Of a DNA stretch of 64,000 nucleotides, positions 40,844 through 51,915 are shown one piece after another (the stretch's first letter is position 1; each line of letters opens with the position of its first letter). The DNA is from Septoria linicola. Its lineage: Eukaryota > Ascomycota > Dothideomycetes > Mycosphaerellales > Mycosphaerellaceae. Position numbers and translations under genes: made by a program. The notes under the pieces are model-generated. The model was not told the DNA's origin. It searched no databases and saw only the letters and a list, made by a program, of their open reading frames with translations. Where the stretch lies: the NCBI GenBank assembly GCA_024114885.1, contig CP099418.1:1116001-1180000 (forward strand), in the 5' to 3' direction.

Positions 40844-43800
40844 TCAACGAGCACCTGGTGGGCGATAGGCCCCGCCAGGACGCTGGCTTGGAGGCTTGTA
40901 AGCTCCGCCCGACGAAGCTGGTGGTGTCTCGCTCCGGGTCTCGTCAGCGCCTCGTCGCGGAGCCCAGCGCTCCGCATTAGGCTTGCGCTCGGGAGTATCA
41001 CTACGCTCACGATCGCCCTCAGGACCACGTCTTGGCTGCCATCTCTCACTTCTCGCCTCAGGTGCTGGTGGGGCGGAATCAGCTCCTGGTGCCTTGCCAC
41101 GCAGAGCTGGTGGCACGTAGCCAGATCTCTTTGGCTGTGCAGCTTCGGCTGGTGCACTATCCTCAGCTGGTGTCGCGGCCTCTGCCTGGGGCGCAGCGTT
41201 GCCGCCCTGTGCCGCCCTAGCTGCTTCGCGTTCACGCCAGGAAGGCTTGTTGCCAGCAAGGGACAGACGTGGTGGGCCCGCAGAGGGAGTCGACTCGGCG
41301 GCAGGCTCAGGACGACGCTCAAAGGTTCTCGCAGGAGCGGCACCGCCGCCTTGCTTTCGCTCCAGACGTCTGCGCTCTGCTTCTTCTTCACGTTCCATTT
41401 GCTTTCTGGCAGCCTCTGCGCGCTCCTGTCTGCGCTTCTCCGCATCGGCCTTGGCCTCGGCATCCTTGATTCTCTTCTCCTCAGCATTACGAGCAGCTTC
41501 CTCTTCTTCAATGCGTGCACGTTCCTCTTCCTCGCGCCTTGCTCGCTCCTCTTCCTCGGCACGACGCTTCTCAGCCGCCCTAGCCTCGCGGACCTCTCGT
41601 CGTCTCTTGTCCATTGCGGCATTAAGTTCGCGCTCTGCGGCTTTGCGACGCTTCTCGAAATCGGCATGGCGTTGCTCCGTAATGGTCTTCTTGAACTGCT
41701 CGTACGGCGACACGAGTCTGCTCAAGCGATGCTTGAGAGCAACCTCTGACTTGTGTTTCTCCTGTGCAGTCTCCAATGTCTCGTTCTTGCTGTCCTCCCA
41801 CGCTTTGTAGTCCTGGTCGCGTTGTACGCTGTAGTCGTCCGAGAGGTGCTTGATTTCTTCCTTGCGGTAAGCACGCTCCAGGTGATCGATGCGTTTACCA
41901 GCAATGCGCACCTTGTCGCCAATCTCGTTCTTCTCCTTCTCGAGCGCTTGCAACTTGAGCATACGGATCTTGCCAGTGTCCAAGTTGTCAATATCCAATT
42001 CGGAGATGTCGACGCCCTTCACTCCCTTCTTGAGCTCTTGGAGTTGCTTCTCCGCCTCCTCGCGCTGAACCTTCTTTCTCTCTGCTTGCAACCGGCGTTC
42101 CTCGCGGTCCCTCGTCTCCTGGGCAAGACGCTCCGTCTCGGCGGCCTGAAGTTCCTGCTGGCGAGCTCTCCGCTTCTGCTCCTCCTCGCGCTGTCTTGCA
42201 AGCTGGACGTTGGCAGCGGTTTCCTTCTTCTTCTGGATCGTCTCTCGTCGGGAAAGCAGATCAGTGTGCTCTTTCTCTGCACCGGCTTTGGCTCGCTCAA
42301 GCGCAGCAAGCCGAGCCTTCTGACGATCCTCGTTGAATGAGGGATCAACGTACTGAGCAGCGATGTACAAGGCCTTAGACAATCGAGATAGTTGGGAGCG
42401 CACAATCTCGGCCGGCGTACTCTGGAGACGCTGAACAGAGCTGGCATCGGCTTCCGCAGAGCCAGCACCCGAGCCAGGATGCATAGCCTTGGCAGAGGAG
42501 AAGACATCAGAGTCGAAGGTAAGGATTCCTGTCGAGTGGTCGATGCGAATTGACAGATCTCCCTTCTTGCAACCGTTCATGATAAACTTCTCGATCGTGG
42601 CAGCAGAAACCTGGAACGGATCAGGGAATTGAGCCAAAGCCAGGACGTCCTCCAGCTTGACATCGGTGTACACCTGGGACAGCTGCTGGAAGAGGCGCGT
42701 CAGGATGACCTGTTGTAGTGGTAGTACATATCGCTTCATTTCCTCGTCTGCTCCAATCTGCGACAGGATAGGGCACACCTTCTCACAGATGGACTTTGGG
42801 TGGAAGTCAGTCTCCAGGATATTGTACAACTCGCGGATCTCGGGACGGGCGCGCTGCAAGATATCCTTGTTGAGTGCGTCCTTGAACAAGATGGCACGCG
42901 ACGGAGGTGAGTTCATGCCGAGAAGGTTGGTCAGACGTGCATTCTTGGTGTTGCGTGCCGCATCTACATCGATCAGGGCACCACGAGAACGCGAAGTGCT
43001 GATGACAGGAATAGAGAGGGCCGACAGCAGCACGTACGATGCCGCCTTCGACAAGTCTGCATCGGCAATGTTGGTTGGGTTGTCCTTCTTTGGGGCACCT
43101 GCAGCAACTTGTCTTGCCGACAAGTTGAGGAGGTTATAGTATCGACTCCACGAAGCAGCGTGGAATAGATAGTTCTCACTGACAAGAAAGATACGAGTAA
43201 GCTTCTCGTAGTAGTTGGCCATCATGGAGTTCTTTGGCTGTCTCTTCGACAAGCTCAGCAGAGTGTGGATGTCTTCAACACTCTTGAAAGCTTCCTGCCA
43301 TAGCTCAAGCTCGACGGCAACATTGAGCTGCATGAAACGCGTGTCCAAGTGGCGTTGCAGCGTTTCCGGGTCACTCAGATTGATAGCGTGCACCTGCTGG
43401 GAGTACTTGGCGGCATTTTGCAAGTGGTTTCGGAGAAGCTCGCAAAGACGGCGGAACTCGGTCTTACGGGTGTACTTGAGGCAGAACTGGAAAGCCTGAT
43501 GCGCAGTGGTCTGATACATGACCTCGAGGCGGGCGTTGTTCTTGAAGATATCCAGCACGGTCCGGTACGTCTCCCACAAAAACTTCAGCCAGGGGGTCAC
43601 GATGGCGCGGTCTGTTCGGTCCTTGGACTGCTCGCCAGAGACTGTGGAGAGCAGGATGGATTCTGGCGTCTCCATAGCTTCCAAATCGGTGACATTTGCC
43701 AGCGAGGTATCTGCTGTCTCGCCCTCGCCCGAGGTGGCGGCCTGTGCCGAGACCTCATCTGCCTTCGCCTGCGCATCTGTGACTCTCTGCTCGGCCAGCT

Positions 43801-44089
43801 CAATGAATCGCCGAAATACGAGCTCGATAGTAGCGACATTTGTGTTCTGGCTGGTGTTCTTGTAGTTGTAAAGACCATCCTTGGCGGATTTTCCCTTTCG
43901 CAGTTCCACACACAGCTCTACGAACAACAGCATCACCGGCTCGAGGGCCGCGATGGTGCTGTTACGCGTTCTCTTCGAAGTGACATGTTCGTGGAGGATG
44001 GAGAGGGCCGCCTGCTTCTGGTCTACTCCGATGAGTTCTTGGGCGCGTTTGAGGACATTTTCCGGCCTCGTGTGCGGTGGAGGAGGCAT
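40844..44089 (-). CDS. TIF32: Translation initiation factor eIF3 subunit a
   Basis: Largest eIF3 subunit, scaffold on the 40S ribosome. Single exon, 1081 aa from the true ATG 44089 (MPPPPHTRPENVLKRAQEL); the frame is open three more codons to a GTG. The N-terminal PCI-like helical part contains ALSILHEHVTSKR, TPWLKFLWETYRTVLDIFKNN and a PCI core near LETDFHPKSICEKVCPILSQ. Roughly 600-900 is a charged spectrin-like coiled coil, and the tail is Arg/Glu/Pro-rich with RWQPRRG/RWAPRRG repeats that probably bind RNA or eIF4B-like partners. Long frames on the opposite strand here are shadows of this biased coding. Divergent from the G-gamma gene. Confidence 0.96.
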   Translation of the reverse strand: MPPPPHTRPENVLKRAQELIGVDQKQAALSILHEHVTSKRTRNSTIAALEPVMLLFVELCVELRKGKSAKDGLYNYKNTSQNTNVATIELVFRRFIELAEQRVTDAQAKADEVSAQAATSGEGETADTSLANVTDLEAMETPESILLSTVSGEQSKDRTDRAIVTPWLKFLWETYRTVLDIFKNNARLEVMYQTTAHQAFQFCLKYTRKTEFRRLCELLRNHLQNAAKYSQQVHAINLSDPETLQRHLDTRFMQLNVAVELELWQEAFKSVEDIHTLLSLSKRQPKNSMMANYYEKLTRIFLVSENYLFHAASWSRYYNLLNLSARQVAAGAPKKDNPTNIADADLSKAASYVLLSALSIPVISTSRSRGALIDVDAARNTKNARLTNLLGMNSPPSRAILFKDALNKDILQRARPEIRELYNILETDFHPKSICEKVCPILSQIGADEEMKRYVLPLQQVILTRLFQQLSQVYTDVKLEDVLALAQFPDPFQVSAATIEKFIMNGCKKGDLSIRIDHSTGILTFDSDVFSSAKAMHPGSGAGSAEADASSVQRLQSTPAEIVRSQLSRLSKALYIAAQYVDPSFNEDRQKARLAALERAKAGAEKEHTDLLSRRETIQKKKETAANVQLARQREEEQKRRARQQELQAAETERLAQETRDREERRLQAERKKVQREEAEKQLQELKKGVKGVDISELDIDNLDTGKIRMLKLQALEKEKNEIGDKVRIAGKRIDHLERAYRKEEIKHLSDDYSVQRDQDYKAWEDSKNETLETAQEKHKSEVALKHRLSRLVSPYEQFKKTITEQRHADFEKRRKAAERELNAAMDKRRREVREARAAEKRRAEEEERARREEEERARIEEEEAARNAEEKRIKDAEAKADAEKRRQERAEAARKQMEREEEAERRRLERKQGGGAAPARTFERRPEPAAESTPSAGPPRLSLAGNKPSWREREAARAAQGGNAAPQAEAATPAEDSAPAEAAQPKRSGYVPPALRGKAPGADSAPPAPEARSERWQPRRGPEGDRERSDTPERKPNAERWAPRRGADETRSETPPASSGGAYKPPSQRPGGAYRPPGAR

Positions 44090-45261
44090 GATGGGCACTC
44101 CTCGAAGATCTGATCACAGGCGCTGTGATCAGATGATGAAGCTGCTTGAATCGACAGCTTCTTTGTCGTCGTCGTCGCGCGTTGCGATGGGGTGATGGTC
44201 AGCTCTCGATGTGACGATGATTTCTCAAGTGCAGAATTCTGCCAAGCATCACGTGCTGGAACAGCGGCAACCAAGTCATTTGCTGCTGCTCACCGTTTCG
44301 GCTCAACTTTGGAACACAGACATCCACTTGCCATGCGCAATGAAAGCGTGTATGAGCTGCCCAGCTACGTGGTCGCAAGGACGCGAGGAGGTAGTGTCAA
44401 AACCTATTTCAGTGGTGTTGCGGTGTGGACGAGGCCACAAATCGACGTTGTCCGTCTCGGTTACAGCGTCAAAAAGACAAAGACCAGAATAGTCGAGATG
44501 TGCGATGGCGTGGTAGCTATGCTGGCTGCAGCTGTGGGTAGCGCTGAACAGCAGTCGCTTGGTGCATTACGGGCAATTCGTTCAGCTGCTCTTCGTATAT
44601 CACATCGATGTGCCTGCTCGCGGACTGTACCTCGTCGTGATGATAACGCGACTCGTGAAGGTGCCTCAGTATCCCGAGAGTTTGTGGATCGCGGCGCCGA
44701 GCTGCTCATTCCAACCTGCAGGGGACAGTGTTGAAGACTGAAACCGCGCAGAGCCGATCAGCTAGAGCACGTTACAGTATCCTATCCTCTTGCCCAGCTC
44801 GTGCTTCACACGAACAGGCGACGGCTCCATTCGCAGCCTGCGCCCAGCAACCTCCCTCCCTCTCACCTGCTGTGCGTCGCCATCCCACGTGTCGTTCTTT
44901 ACCGCCAGGCCAACCGAACTCCACCGCGCAGCAGCAGCTAGAGAAACGGAAGAGCTTGTATGTGACACAAACCAGACATTCAGCGACGAGAACACTCGCT
45001 GATTGCGCGCAGCTGTCGCATGCTATCGAAATAGCCTGCATCGCGAATACCGAGTGCCTCTCCACACTCTGACCGCCGTGCGCTGAGCGCATCCAACACA
45101 CGCGACACACGCAAGCACGAACAAACAACCTATATAACGAACGTTGCGACACCGATCTCCTCTGCCATTACTGTCACCATCTTGAGAACCGCCTCAACCT
45201 TGCGCTTGTACCACCTTCGCCGACCGGCCGCGACCTGCTACGCCGCATCAAGCATAACATA
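44090..45261. other. Divergent intergenic region, eIF3a / G-gamma
   Basis: About 1.2 kb. A 180-codon frame on the plus strand (44192-44734) has no recognisable domain and I do not call it. A TATA-like site precedes the G-gamma gene. Confidence 0.45.
45130..45137 (+). promoter_or_regulatory. TATA-like element upstream of G-gamma
   Basis: CTATATAA lies about 125 bp before the ATG at 45262. Confidence 0.4.
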
Positions 45262-45651
45262 ATGTCCGCTCCTTACGAGATTCGCACCAACGATAACGGC
45301 AAGACGAAGAAGCAATCCATGGCTGAGCTCAAGCTCCGCCGGCTCACAGAGCTGAATCAGAGACTACAAGAGGATCTGAACCGCCGAAGGATACCGGTGT
45401 CGGAGGCGGCTATGGAGTACGTATCTGCTTGTGCGGTACATTTCTGAACCTACGTGCTGACCCCTTTACAGTCTAATCGCTTTCACGGACAAGGAGCCCA
45501 AGGTAAGACTGGTGTCAGAGCAGATGTCTTGGGCGGCAGCTTGCTGACAATATTGCAGGACTTCATGGTTCCCAGCCGCTGGGGCACGATCGATAAACGC
45601 GAAGATCCCTATGCACCACAGCAATCAAATGGCTGTTGTTCTATGATGTAG
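45262..45651 (+). CDS. Heterotrimeric G protein gamma subunit
   Basis: Exons 45262-45416, 45472-45502 and 45559-45651 give 92 aa, standard for fungal G-gamma (GNG-1/GpgA type). The N-terminal helix SMAELKLRRLTELNQRLQED forms the coiled coil with G-beta. The middle joins as AAMDLIAFTDKEPK-DFMVPS, and the tail WGTIDKREDPYAPQQ ends in the CaaX box CSMM with a second Cys just before it, for farnesylation plus palmitoylation at the plasma membrane. With G-beta it carries pheromone and nutrient signals. Exon 2 is short (31 nt). All intron borders are canonical. Confidence 0.95.
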
Positions 45652-47197
45652 CGATGCGCCCTAATACCCTTTCGACACTTCGACCTTTTTCTAGCACAGG
45701 CGTTACAGCGGTTCGGTATATGTTGAGGAAGGTCCCACGATGTGGGCTCGTGGGATTTATTTGTTTGCGTACGCACTCGGAGAAGTGATAGGAACCTGTT
45801 TTACTACGACAAAAGCACGCTGCGAAGGATACATATGGGGCCCGAGACCAAGCGACGTAGATGAGGCAGTGTACACCATATTTTCCGGTCCCGCCAACTC
45901 ACTTGTGCCGTGTACACCAGACATTGGCAGGCATCGTTGGTTGCTCGCAATGATAGCAGCTTTCTCACCGGCAACATCGAGACCCCTGCAGCCTCGCGAA
46001 CTGATATGGCGGTTGCTGATGACTCGATTCAGCCTGGCCAGACTGCTCGCCAGCAAGTAGCAGTCTCGTGCTGCCACTTCAGTCCGGCCATTTGCTGGGC
46101 TCGTTATAAATACATTTTGCTGGTATCGAGCAGGATATTGTACGATGACTTGTCGCTTAGGCGCAATGGCATTTAGACTTCTCATGTATAGTGTTATCTG
46201 AAAGCCTTCATCCCACGCCGGCTGGACCAAGAAAGCATAACGTACTGCGCCACACGTTCGTCTGCCAGCTCCGAAGTGTCACTAGCAATTCGGCCATGGC
46301 GGGCTGGTTGGCGATATATGACGACTTGTCATGCGAATGTTCTCTTGGGCAAGAATGGTGACCATGACCGTCGGGAGAGATGGTAGATCTTCCTTGTGCC
46401 TTATCCGCTCAAAGCCTCGGACGACGGAGAGTTGAGGAAGTGGAATGTGGTGTTCGCATAGGCCAAAGTATAGTCAGCGCGAAGAGCGAATCAGGACCGC
46501 AAGAGCCGATTCTCGTCGCGGGGCGATGTCTCTCTTTACTTTGCGTCCCTTGCTACGGCTCATCCCACGCTTCACTGCATTTAATTCAGAGATGCGCGGT
46601 CAACGATGCCATTGCTCTGCCACACTGGCAGACCACCGCAGCCATGCTCACTGACATTGTCATGAATTCTCCGTGCAGTGAATCCGAGCATGGTCATCAA
46701 TAATATCAGCGTAGCTTGTCCCAGCCTGTGGGGAAACATTGAGGGCGCCAGAAAACGCTGCAGACGGACTTGCGAGAGTTTGGATTTTTAGTGCAGGACT
46801 GCCGGCTGCGACTACACGGCTCGTGATTGCTCCAACACAATCTCACACTCGTGCTCGTCTAACGACGGTCGCTACCGAGGATCAGGCGCACTCCTGCTTT
46901 GCGATCTTCTGCTGTTGTTGCGGTGCAGAGTGCTCGACAGGAACGACATATGCTACCACCAAAAGCAGACTTGGTTGATTGATCGCTGGAACCCGAGATT
47001 GACTTGGAAGGTCCCGCGCTCAACGAACGATCGGCACGGACGGTGGGACAGACTGCGATAGAGAAGCGACTTCACACGAATGACAACGGGAAATTCTACG
47101 ACCTGCGAGCGATTGCGCACACTCTTTCCACGATCCTACTGCGCTTGTGCGCTGTTCGACGTCCCAGCCAACGCCATCTGCTGGTGGTGCGTCCGCC
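45652..47197. other. Long intergenic region upstream of the bHLH gene
   Basis: About 1.5 kb. Presumably holds the bHLH promoter and long leader. I see no further gene, tRNA or repeat that I can support. Confidence 0.45.
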
Positions 47198-49396
47198 ATG
47201 GATGCGTCCGCCGAGCAGGCATGGTCACGGCCGGTGGAGCAGCTGGACCCATTGACGCTCAATGCCAATCTCGACGACCTGGGCAATCTATTCGAGTTCG
47301 GTGACATTGACCTGAATAACCTGGGTGCAGTGGACACGGCACAATATGATGAGCATATGCAACATGTGGGCACGCACCCGAGTACTCCATACAATGAGTT
47401 GAGTGAGGCGCAGGCAATATCGGGGACGAATGCACAGGACGTCGGAGGCCATCAGCATTTTTGCATGCCGCAAAATATGGAACAAGGACAACAATGTCAG
47501 AGGTACAATGCTTCGGGACCATTCTCTTCGGATCCTGCCTTCCAACATGCCGTTCAACAGGGCTATCATCCAAGCCAACAGTATCAGTTTCAAGGGATGC
47601 CGGGCTTTTCTCCAACTCAGCACATCCCTCCAACTCCAAACAGCTACGAGATGCATGGAGAGACAAGGCACTTTCTGCAGTCCCAGCTCGATCCGCAGCA
47701 GCGCGCCATACTCGAGCAAAGATATCAGCTTAGAAAAGAAGACGCGGTGCGCTCAAACGTGGCAGCGAGTGCCCAGCAAAGCCGGCTGACTTTGAATCAG
47801 ATCGCGTTTACTCCCATGGTATCTCCTGCAGGGACGCCACAGTACAGTGTACCGCCTGAGTTCACCATTCCAGGTGCTTATTTTTCTCCTTTGACCTCGC
47901 CGATGCTGCATGCGCAAAACTCGCAGCAGCTCCAACAGCAACGGCAACAGGGATACTATACCAATCCTAGTACTGCGCCTAGTTCTAGCGCCACATCCCC
48001 GCTCGATCCCAATACAGATGTGGACATGCTTCTGGACGAATCACTCATGGAAGCAGCTGAGACCCGGACTAGGAAATCGACACGCCGGAAAGTACCGACT
48101 CCACGAAGCGCAGGTCCACTCGCTAGAGTTAAGCAAAGTCCAATTCAGAAGGCTATTAAACGAAAATCCGGAACTATGCTGTCAACACTGGCGCCTCCAC
48201 CTGAATCCGAAGGCAACCTCGACCTTCAACGATTGAGAAGTGCACAACCCACCTCAGCAGGGTTGCAGCTGCCGCGCAGCGATAGCTCTGCTAACGGCAG
48301 TATAAGCCCAGAACCACTCAGTGAGGCTCTGATGGGCCCACCTCCCAGGCCGTCATCAAGCCGAACGAATTCGCCTGCGGTTCGAGCACAACACGGATCT
48401 GGCGGGCCTCTAGGTAAAGCGGCAACACCCAAGTCGCTGCTATCGATGCGTCGTGGTGGCTCTAGCACATCCGATCCCAATCCTCAGCAGAACACTGGCG
48501 ATATGGAATTGGAAGATCTGCAACTGCCAGCTGCAGCGGACGAGAGCATCAGCAAGCCTGTTCTATCACAAATCGTAACTCAAATGCCACCTTCTGGTTC
48601 TGGCGATGACACGCCCCGTCTATCGGCTCGCAAGACGCCTAAGCTGGGTCCTCTGAGCACGCCATCGTCGGCTCGTCTTCCATCTGCGGCTCCCAGTCCT
48701 TCCGTTGTAGGCTCACCGATGATAGCTAGCACCCCAGGAGCTCTGCTAAACGGACGGAAAGAGTCGAGAAGCGGTCGTGGTGGCAAAAAACGTGGCAGTG
48801 TTAGCAACGTAAGCAGCATGCCATCACCCGCACTTCGACCTAAGATCAGCCCCAGCATCAAGCCACTGCTTCCAGAAGGTGCTGCGCTCCACTCTCCGAC
48901 GCACGCTTTGCTTCTCGCGTCAAAGTCCAACTACCAGAATCTTCTGGAAGGCAATCAGCTTCCTGGTGTCAACTACCCAGAGTCATTGTCGACTGGCCTA
49001 ACCTCGAAACGGACATCGCATAAAGTCGCAGAACAAGGGCGACGAAACCGGATCAATGAAGCACTCAAGGAAATGCAGTCGTTGCTGCCAAAGCCAGCGC
49101 CCGGTAAGGGCAGAGAGAACAGTAACAGCGAGGGTAGCCCAGAAGCTGTCGTGGAGGAGACTAAAGAATCCAAGGAAGACTCGCTGGCCAAAAGCAACAG
49201 CAGTAAAGCTGCCACGGTCGAGTCGGCCAACGACTATATCCGGAAGTTGCAGAAAGAGAACGCAGCGTTGCTTATGCTGAAACAGGAACACGAGGAGATG
49301 AAGAAAGCACTCGCGTTGCATACAAAATCAGAGTCTAGCGCTGGAAGTTCAGCCAGCGATGAACCAAAAAGCGCGAGTCCCGAGGTAGTGGCATGA
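47198..49396 (+). CDS. bHLH transcription factor, NUC-1/Pho4-like
   Basis: 732 aa from ATG 47198 (MDASAEQAW); upstream open codons start with GTG. The first half is Gln/Pro/Ser-rich and holds LDPQQRAILEQRYQLRKEDAV and FTIPGAYFSPLTSPMLHAQ, blocks typical of this fungal regulator. The bHLH is C-terminal: SHKVAEQGRRNRIN (about 607-620, with the His-Glu-Arg pattern of CACGTG binders), helix 1 to LLP, an unusually long polar loop, then SANDYIRKLQKENAALLM and a coiled extension. NUC-1/Pho4 proteins activate phosphate-starvation genes when phosphate is low. The function is inferred from family resemblance; another fungal bHLH of the same class is possible. Confidence 0.8.
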   Translation: MDASAEQAWSRPVEQLDPLTLNANLDDLGNLFEFGDIDLNNLGAVDTAQYDEHMQHVGTHPSTPYNELSEAQAISGTNAQDVGGHQHFCMPQNMEQGQQCQRYNASGPFSSDPAFQHAVQQGYHPSQQYQFQGMPGFSPTQHIPPTPNSYEMHGETRHFLQSQLDPQQRAILEQRYQLRKEDAVRSNVAASAQQSRLTLNQIAFTPMVSPAGTPQYSVPPEFTIPGAYFSPLTSPMLHAQNSQQLQQQRQQGYYTNPSTAPSSSATSPLDPNTDVDMLLDESLMEAAETRTRKSTRRKVPTPRSAGPLARVKQSPIQKAIKRKSGTMLSTLAPPPESEGNLDLQRLRSAQPTSAGLQLPRSDSSANGSISPEPLSEALMGPPPRPSSSRTNSPAVRAQHGSGGPLGKAATPKSLLSMRRGGSSTSDPNPQQNTGDMELEDLQLPAAADESISKPVLSQIVTQMPPSGSGDDTPRLSARKTPKLGPLSTPSSARLPSAAPSPSVVGSPMIASTPGALLNGRKESRSGRGGKKRGSVSNVSSMPSPALRPKISPSIKPLLPEGAALHSPTHALLLASKSNYQNLLEGNQLPGVNYPESLSTGLTSKRTSHKVAEQGRRNRINEALKEMQSLLPKPAPGKGRENSNSEGSPEAVVEETKESKEDSLAKSNSSKAATVESANDYIRKLQKENAALLMLKQEHEEMKKALALHTKSESSAGSSASDEPKSASPEVVA

Positions 49397-49696
49397 GTCT
49401 TTGAGAATGCCGTCCAAGCTTTCACATAGATGAGGTCGAAATCTTGACATGTAAAACAAGGGCTCTACTTGGAGTCAAGCGAAGGTGGCTGGTGTCTGGT
49501 GGCAGATTGTTTCAGATTGGGAGGTGATCTCTGGCGTTTGGGTGGCATAGCGCTGGCGTTCTGAAATTGTGATACCAAGGCATGGCGGCCGAGCGTGCTT
49601 CAGCGGGCGCGGATGACATGATGTGTTTAAGACTTGAGAAAAGTGTGATGGACACAAATCTAGGCGAGAAATAGAGGCCTGAATGGCAGTATGCAC

Positions 49697-51445
49697 TCAG
49701 CTGGCCCGAGATAGGCCATTCTTGATGAGGTTGTCGAGGTCCACACGTCGGTAATAGCTAATATGGCTGAACCCCTGCCTGCCATCGTGATCGTGTTAGT
49801 AGAGATTCACAAAGGAAGACCTATGGACATCAACATACCAAAATTGTGCCAGTCGGTCATGTGAGATCATGATGAGCTGACTTGGCTTGTATTCATCTAA
49901 CAGTGCAGATATCAGTTGACATGTCCTCGGTATAGCAGTCTGAGACTTACCGTCTATAAAGCCTCTATTGGCAACATGTCCTGCAGATCGCACTACTCGC
50001 GCACCCCGGAACGTTGCCTCGTCTGCTATCCTTAAGAAGCCACCATGACCAAGATCGGGTGCGATGAAGCTATATTGTGAACGAGGGACGTTTGGGTCTC
50101 CCGTGAGTTTGATAGCTTCTAAGCGTCCCGAAGGCACTTCGCTGTGATCCTGTGATCGCTCGAAGGGAAAGGCATTCGGTGTCGACATGAACGTCTGCTC
50201 GTTGGAAGTGTCACTGCCATTGGATGCGTTTTCAGTCGCTGCTTGAGCTAGCTCATCCTCATCGGGATCGTCATCTGGGTCGATGTCGTAGTCAAAGGCG
50301 CTGCTCAGACGAGCTCCGCTGAACCACTCCCTTAAATAATCGAGGCCGCGTGGGAGAGGTGTTGCTTCGCTTTCGTCGGGCTGAGTGACAAGGAGAAACT
50401 CGCATCCGTGGACACTGTAGTCTCCGCACCAGATTCCTTGCCAGGGCTTCTCCTTCGTAGGAGTATAGCTCTCGGGCGGAAGGGAACAAAAAGTCGTGAT
50501 GTCTTCGGGCATCCTGGCTCCTGATTCGAAAACATTCGGTGGCAAGCGTCGGAGAAAATATGGCAAGCCAATTCCAAAGGCATTTCCAATTGTGTTGCCC
50601 GAGCTAGCAGAGTCCGATCGGTCGTCTCGACCATGATATTCTACCCATTTCTTCAGCCTGAAGTTGTTCTTGCTGAGTTGTGATAGCTTTTCCGGCTTGT
50701 GACCCATCGATCGGAAGCCATCGCGACTGGCGTTCCGCGCTCGACTGGCTGCAGGTATCCTGTGAGGTGGCCAGGTCTCTGAGTTGTGAGTAATTGCTTC
50801 TGCGGGCAGAGCACGACACAGCATGATTGCGCTATGCAAGCCTGAATCCAGGAATGTATCCATCAATACATCCTTGGCATATCTAGACGTTGACCCTCGA
50901 TCAACCGACTTCCCGGCAGCCGCCCCTCGTGCAACGTTCCCGGCATCCAGCTTCAGAACTGGTTGGTTTGTATCGATCATGGTGACAGGGTCGAAGCTGT
51001 AAATGATTACGCTTGGATTCTTCTCCCAGAAACTGATTGTTCTCGTTGCTCGAGCAAGGGCCACGACTTGGTAAGCAACAATGCTTTGCGTTGCCGGATC
51101 GTAGCGTGTGACGAGGAATTTGCCACTTGGCTCGTTGTCTCCGAACCATATCCTCTGAGAAGTGAGGAACCAATATGGAAATAGAGATGCGTAGAGCTCA
51201 CGAAAGGATGATAACGGTGTAAACTCGGCAACGTGTTGTCCTGCTGCAGCATCCACGATTGGACTCCATAATGATTCGTCGTAGCTTGTGAGAGCTAGTC
51301 GTTGGCATGTTTGGGCTACCTGCGCGAGATCGAGAGGTTCCAGATGTGCCAGGATTTGCAAGTGAATCTCTGCAGGTAAACCTGCCAATGTGCTCTGTTT
51401 CGCAGATGCATGCATGGCATTGTCGATGCTCGATGAGGACGACAT
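49697..51445 (-). CDS. F-box protein, FBXO31-like
   Basis: Exons 51445-49951, 49896-49839 and 49778-49697 give 544 aa. The F-box STLAGLPAEIHLQILAHLEP starts at about residue 18 and should bind Skp1 in an SCF ubiquitin ligase. The C-terminal domain holds GIWCGDYSVHGCEFLLV, which resembles the FBXO31 substrate-binding region, and finishes DEYKPSQLIMISHDRLAQFWQGFSH-like, a pattern I know from fungal homologues. Both introns lie in this tail; the first (49897-49950, 54 nt) is stop-free, and without the second the frame would stop early and lose the conserved end HISYYRRVDLDNLI. Substrate unknown. Start is the first real ATG; five open codons precede it. Confidence 0.85.
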
Positions 51446-51915
51446 GTCTTGTATGCTCACGCAGCTATCGTGATAAGCAGTGGGATCGATCGACCAGCGT
51501 TTTTAAGATCATGATAGTAGTGAAAATTGTCACTTGATGGACATCGCTGTTACGTGCAGCATTTTCCCTGTTTGGCTTGACGTGATGGTAACACGAATGC
51601 TTCGGATTGCTTGTTAGTTGTGAGACCACGAATGAGGAAGGTGCAGTGTGAATGACGACGGGAGTTGACACGCCAAGCATCTCAGGCAATAAAATTTCGG
51701 GCCTCGTTCTACAAAGCGTGCGATACAAAGTCATTACGATATCATCTTGGGTGCACTTGTGTCGATGATCCAAAGATTCGAGTACTCAATGAAGGTGGAA
51801 GCATGCAAGATATCCGATGCACCGACCTGCAACATTGGGTCACTGCCAGCTGTGCTGCAATCCTTGCGACAATGCATCAATGGCTATGTAGAGAACAACG
51901 ATGGTATCGCTCTGC
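51446..51915. other. F-box gene promoter and hydrolase 3' flank
   Basis: Tandem 470-bp region between two minus-strand genes; nothing further seen. Confidence 0.45.

Noticed and set aside
40787..41749. Long plus-strand frame of 320 codons rich in Leu, Ser and Arg
   Set aside because: It lies opposite the eIF3a tail; the biased Glu/Arg codons of eIF3a leave the reverse strand open. No domain or independent signals.
44192..44734. 180-codon plus-strand frame between eIF3a and G-gamma
   Set aside because: No recognisable motif, an uncertain start, and composition unlike the neighbouring genes.
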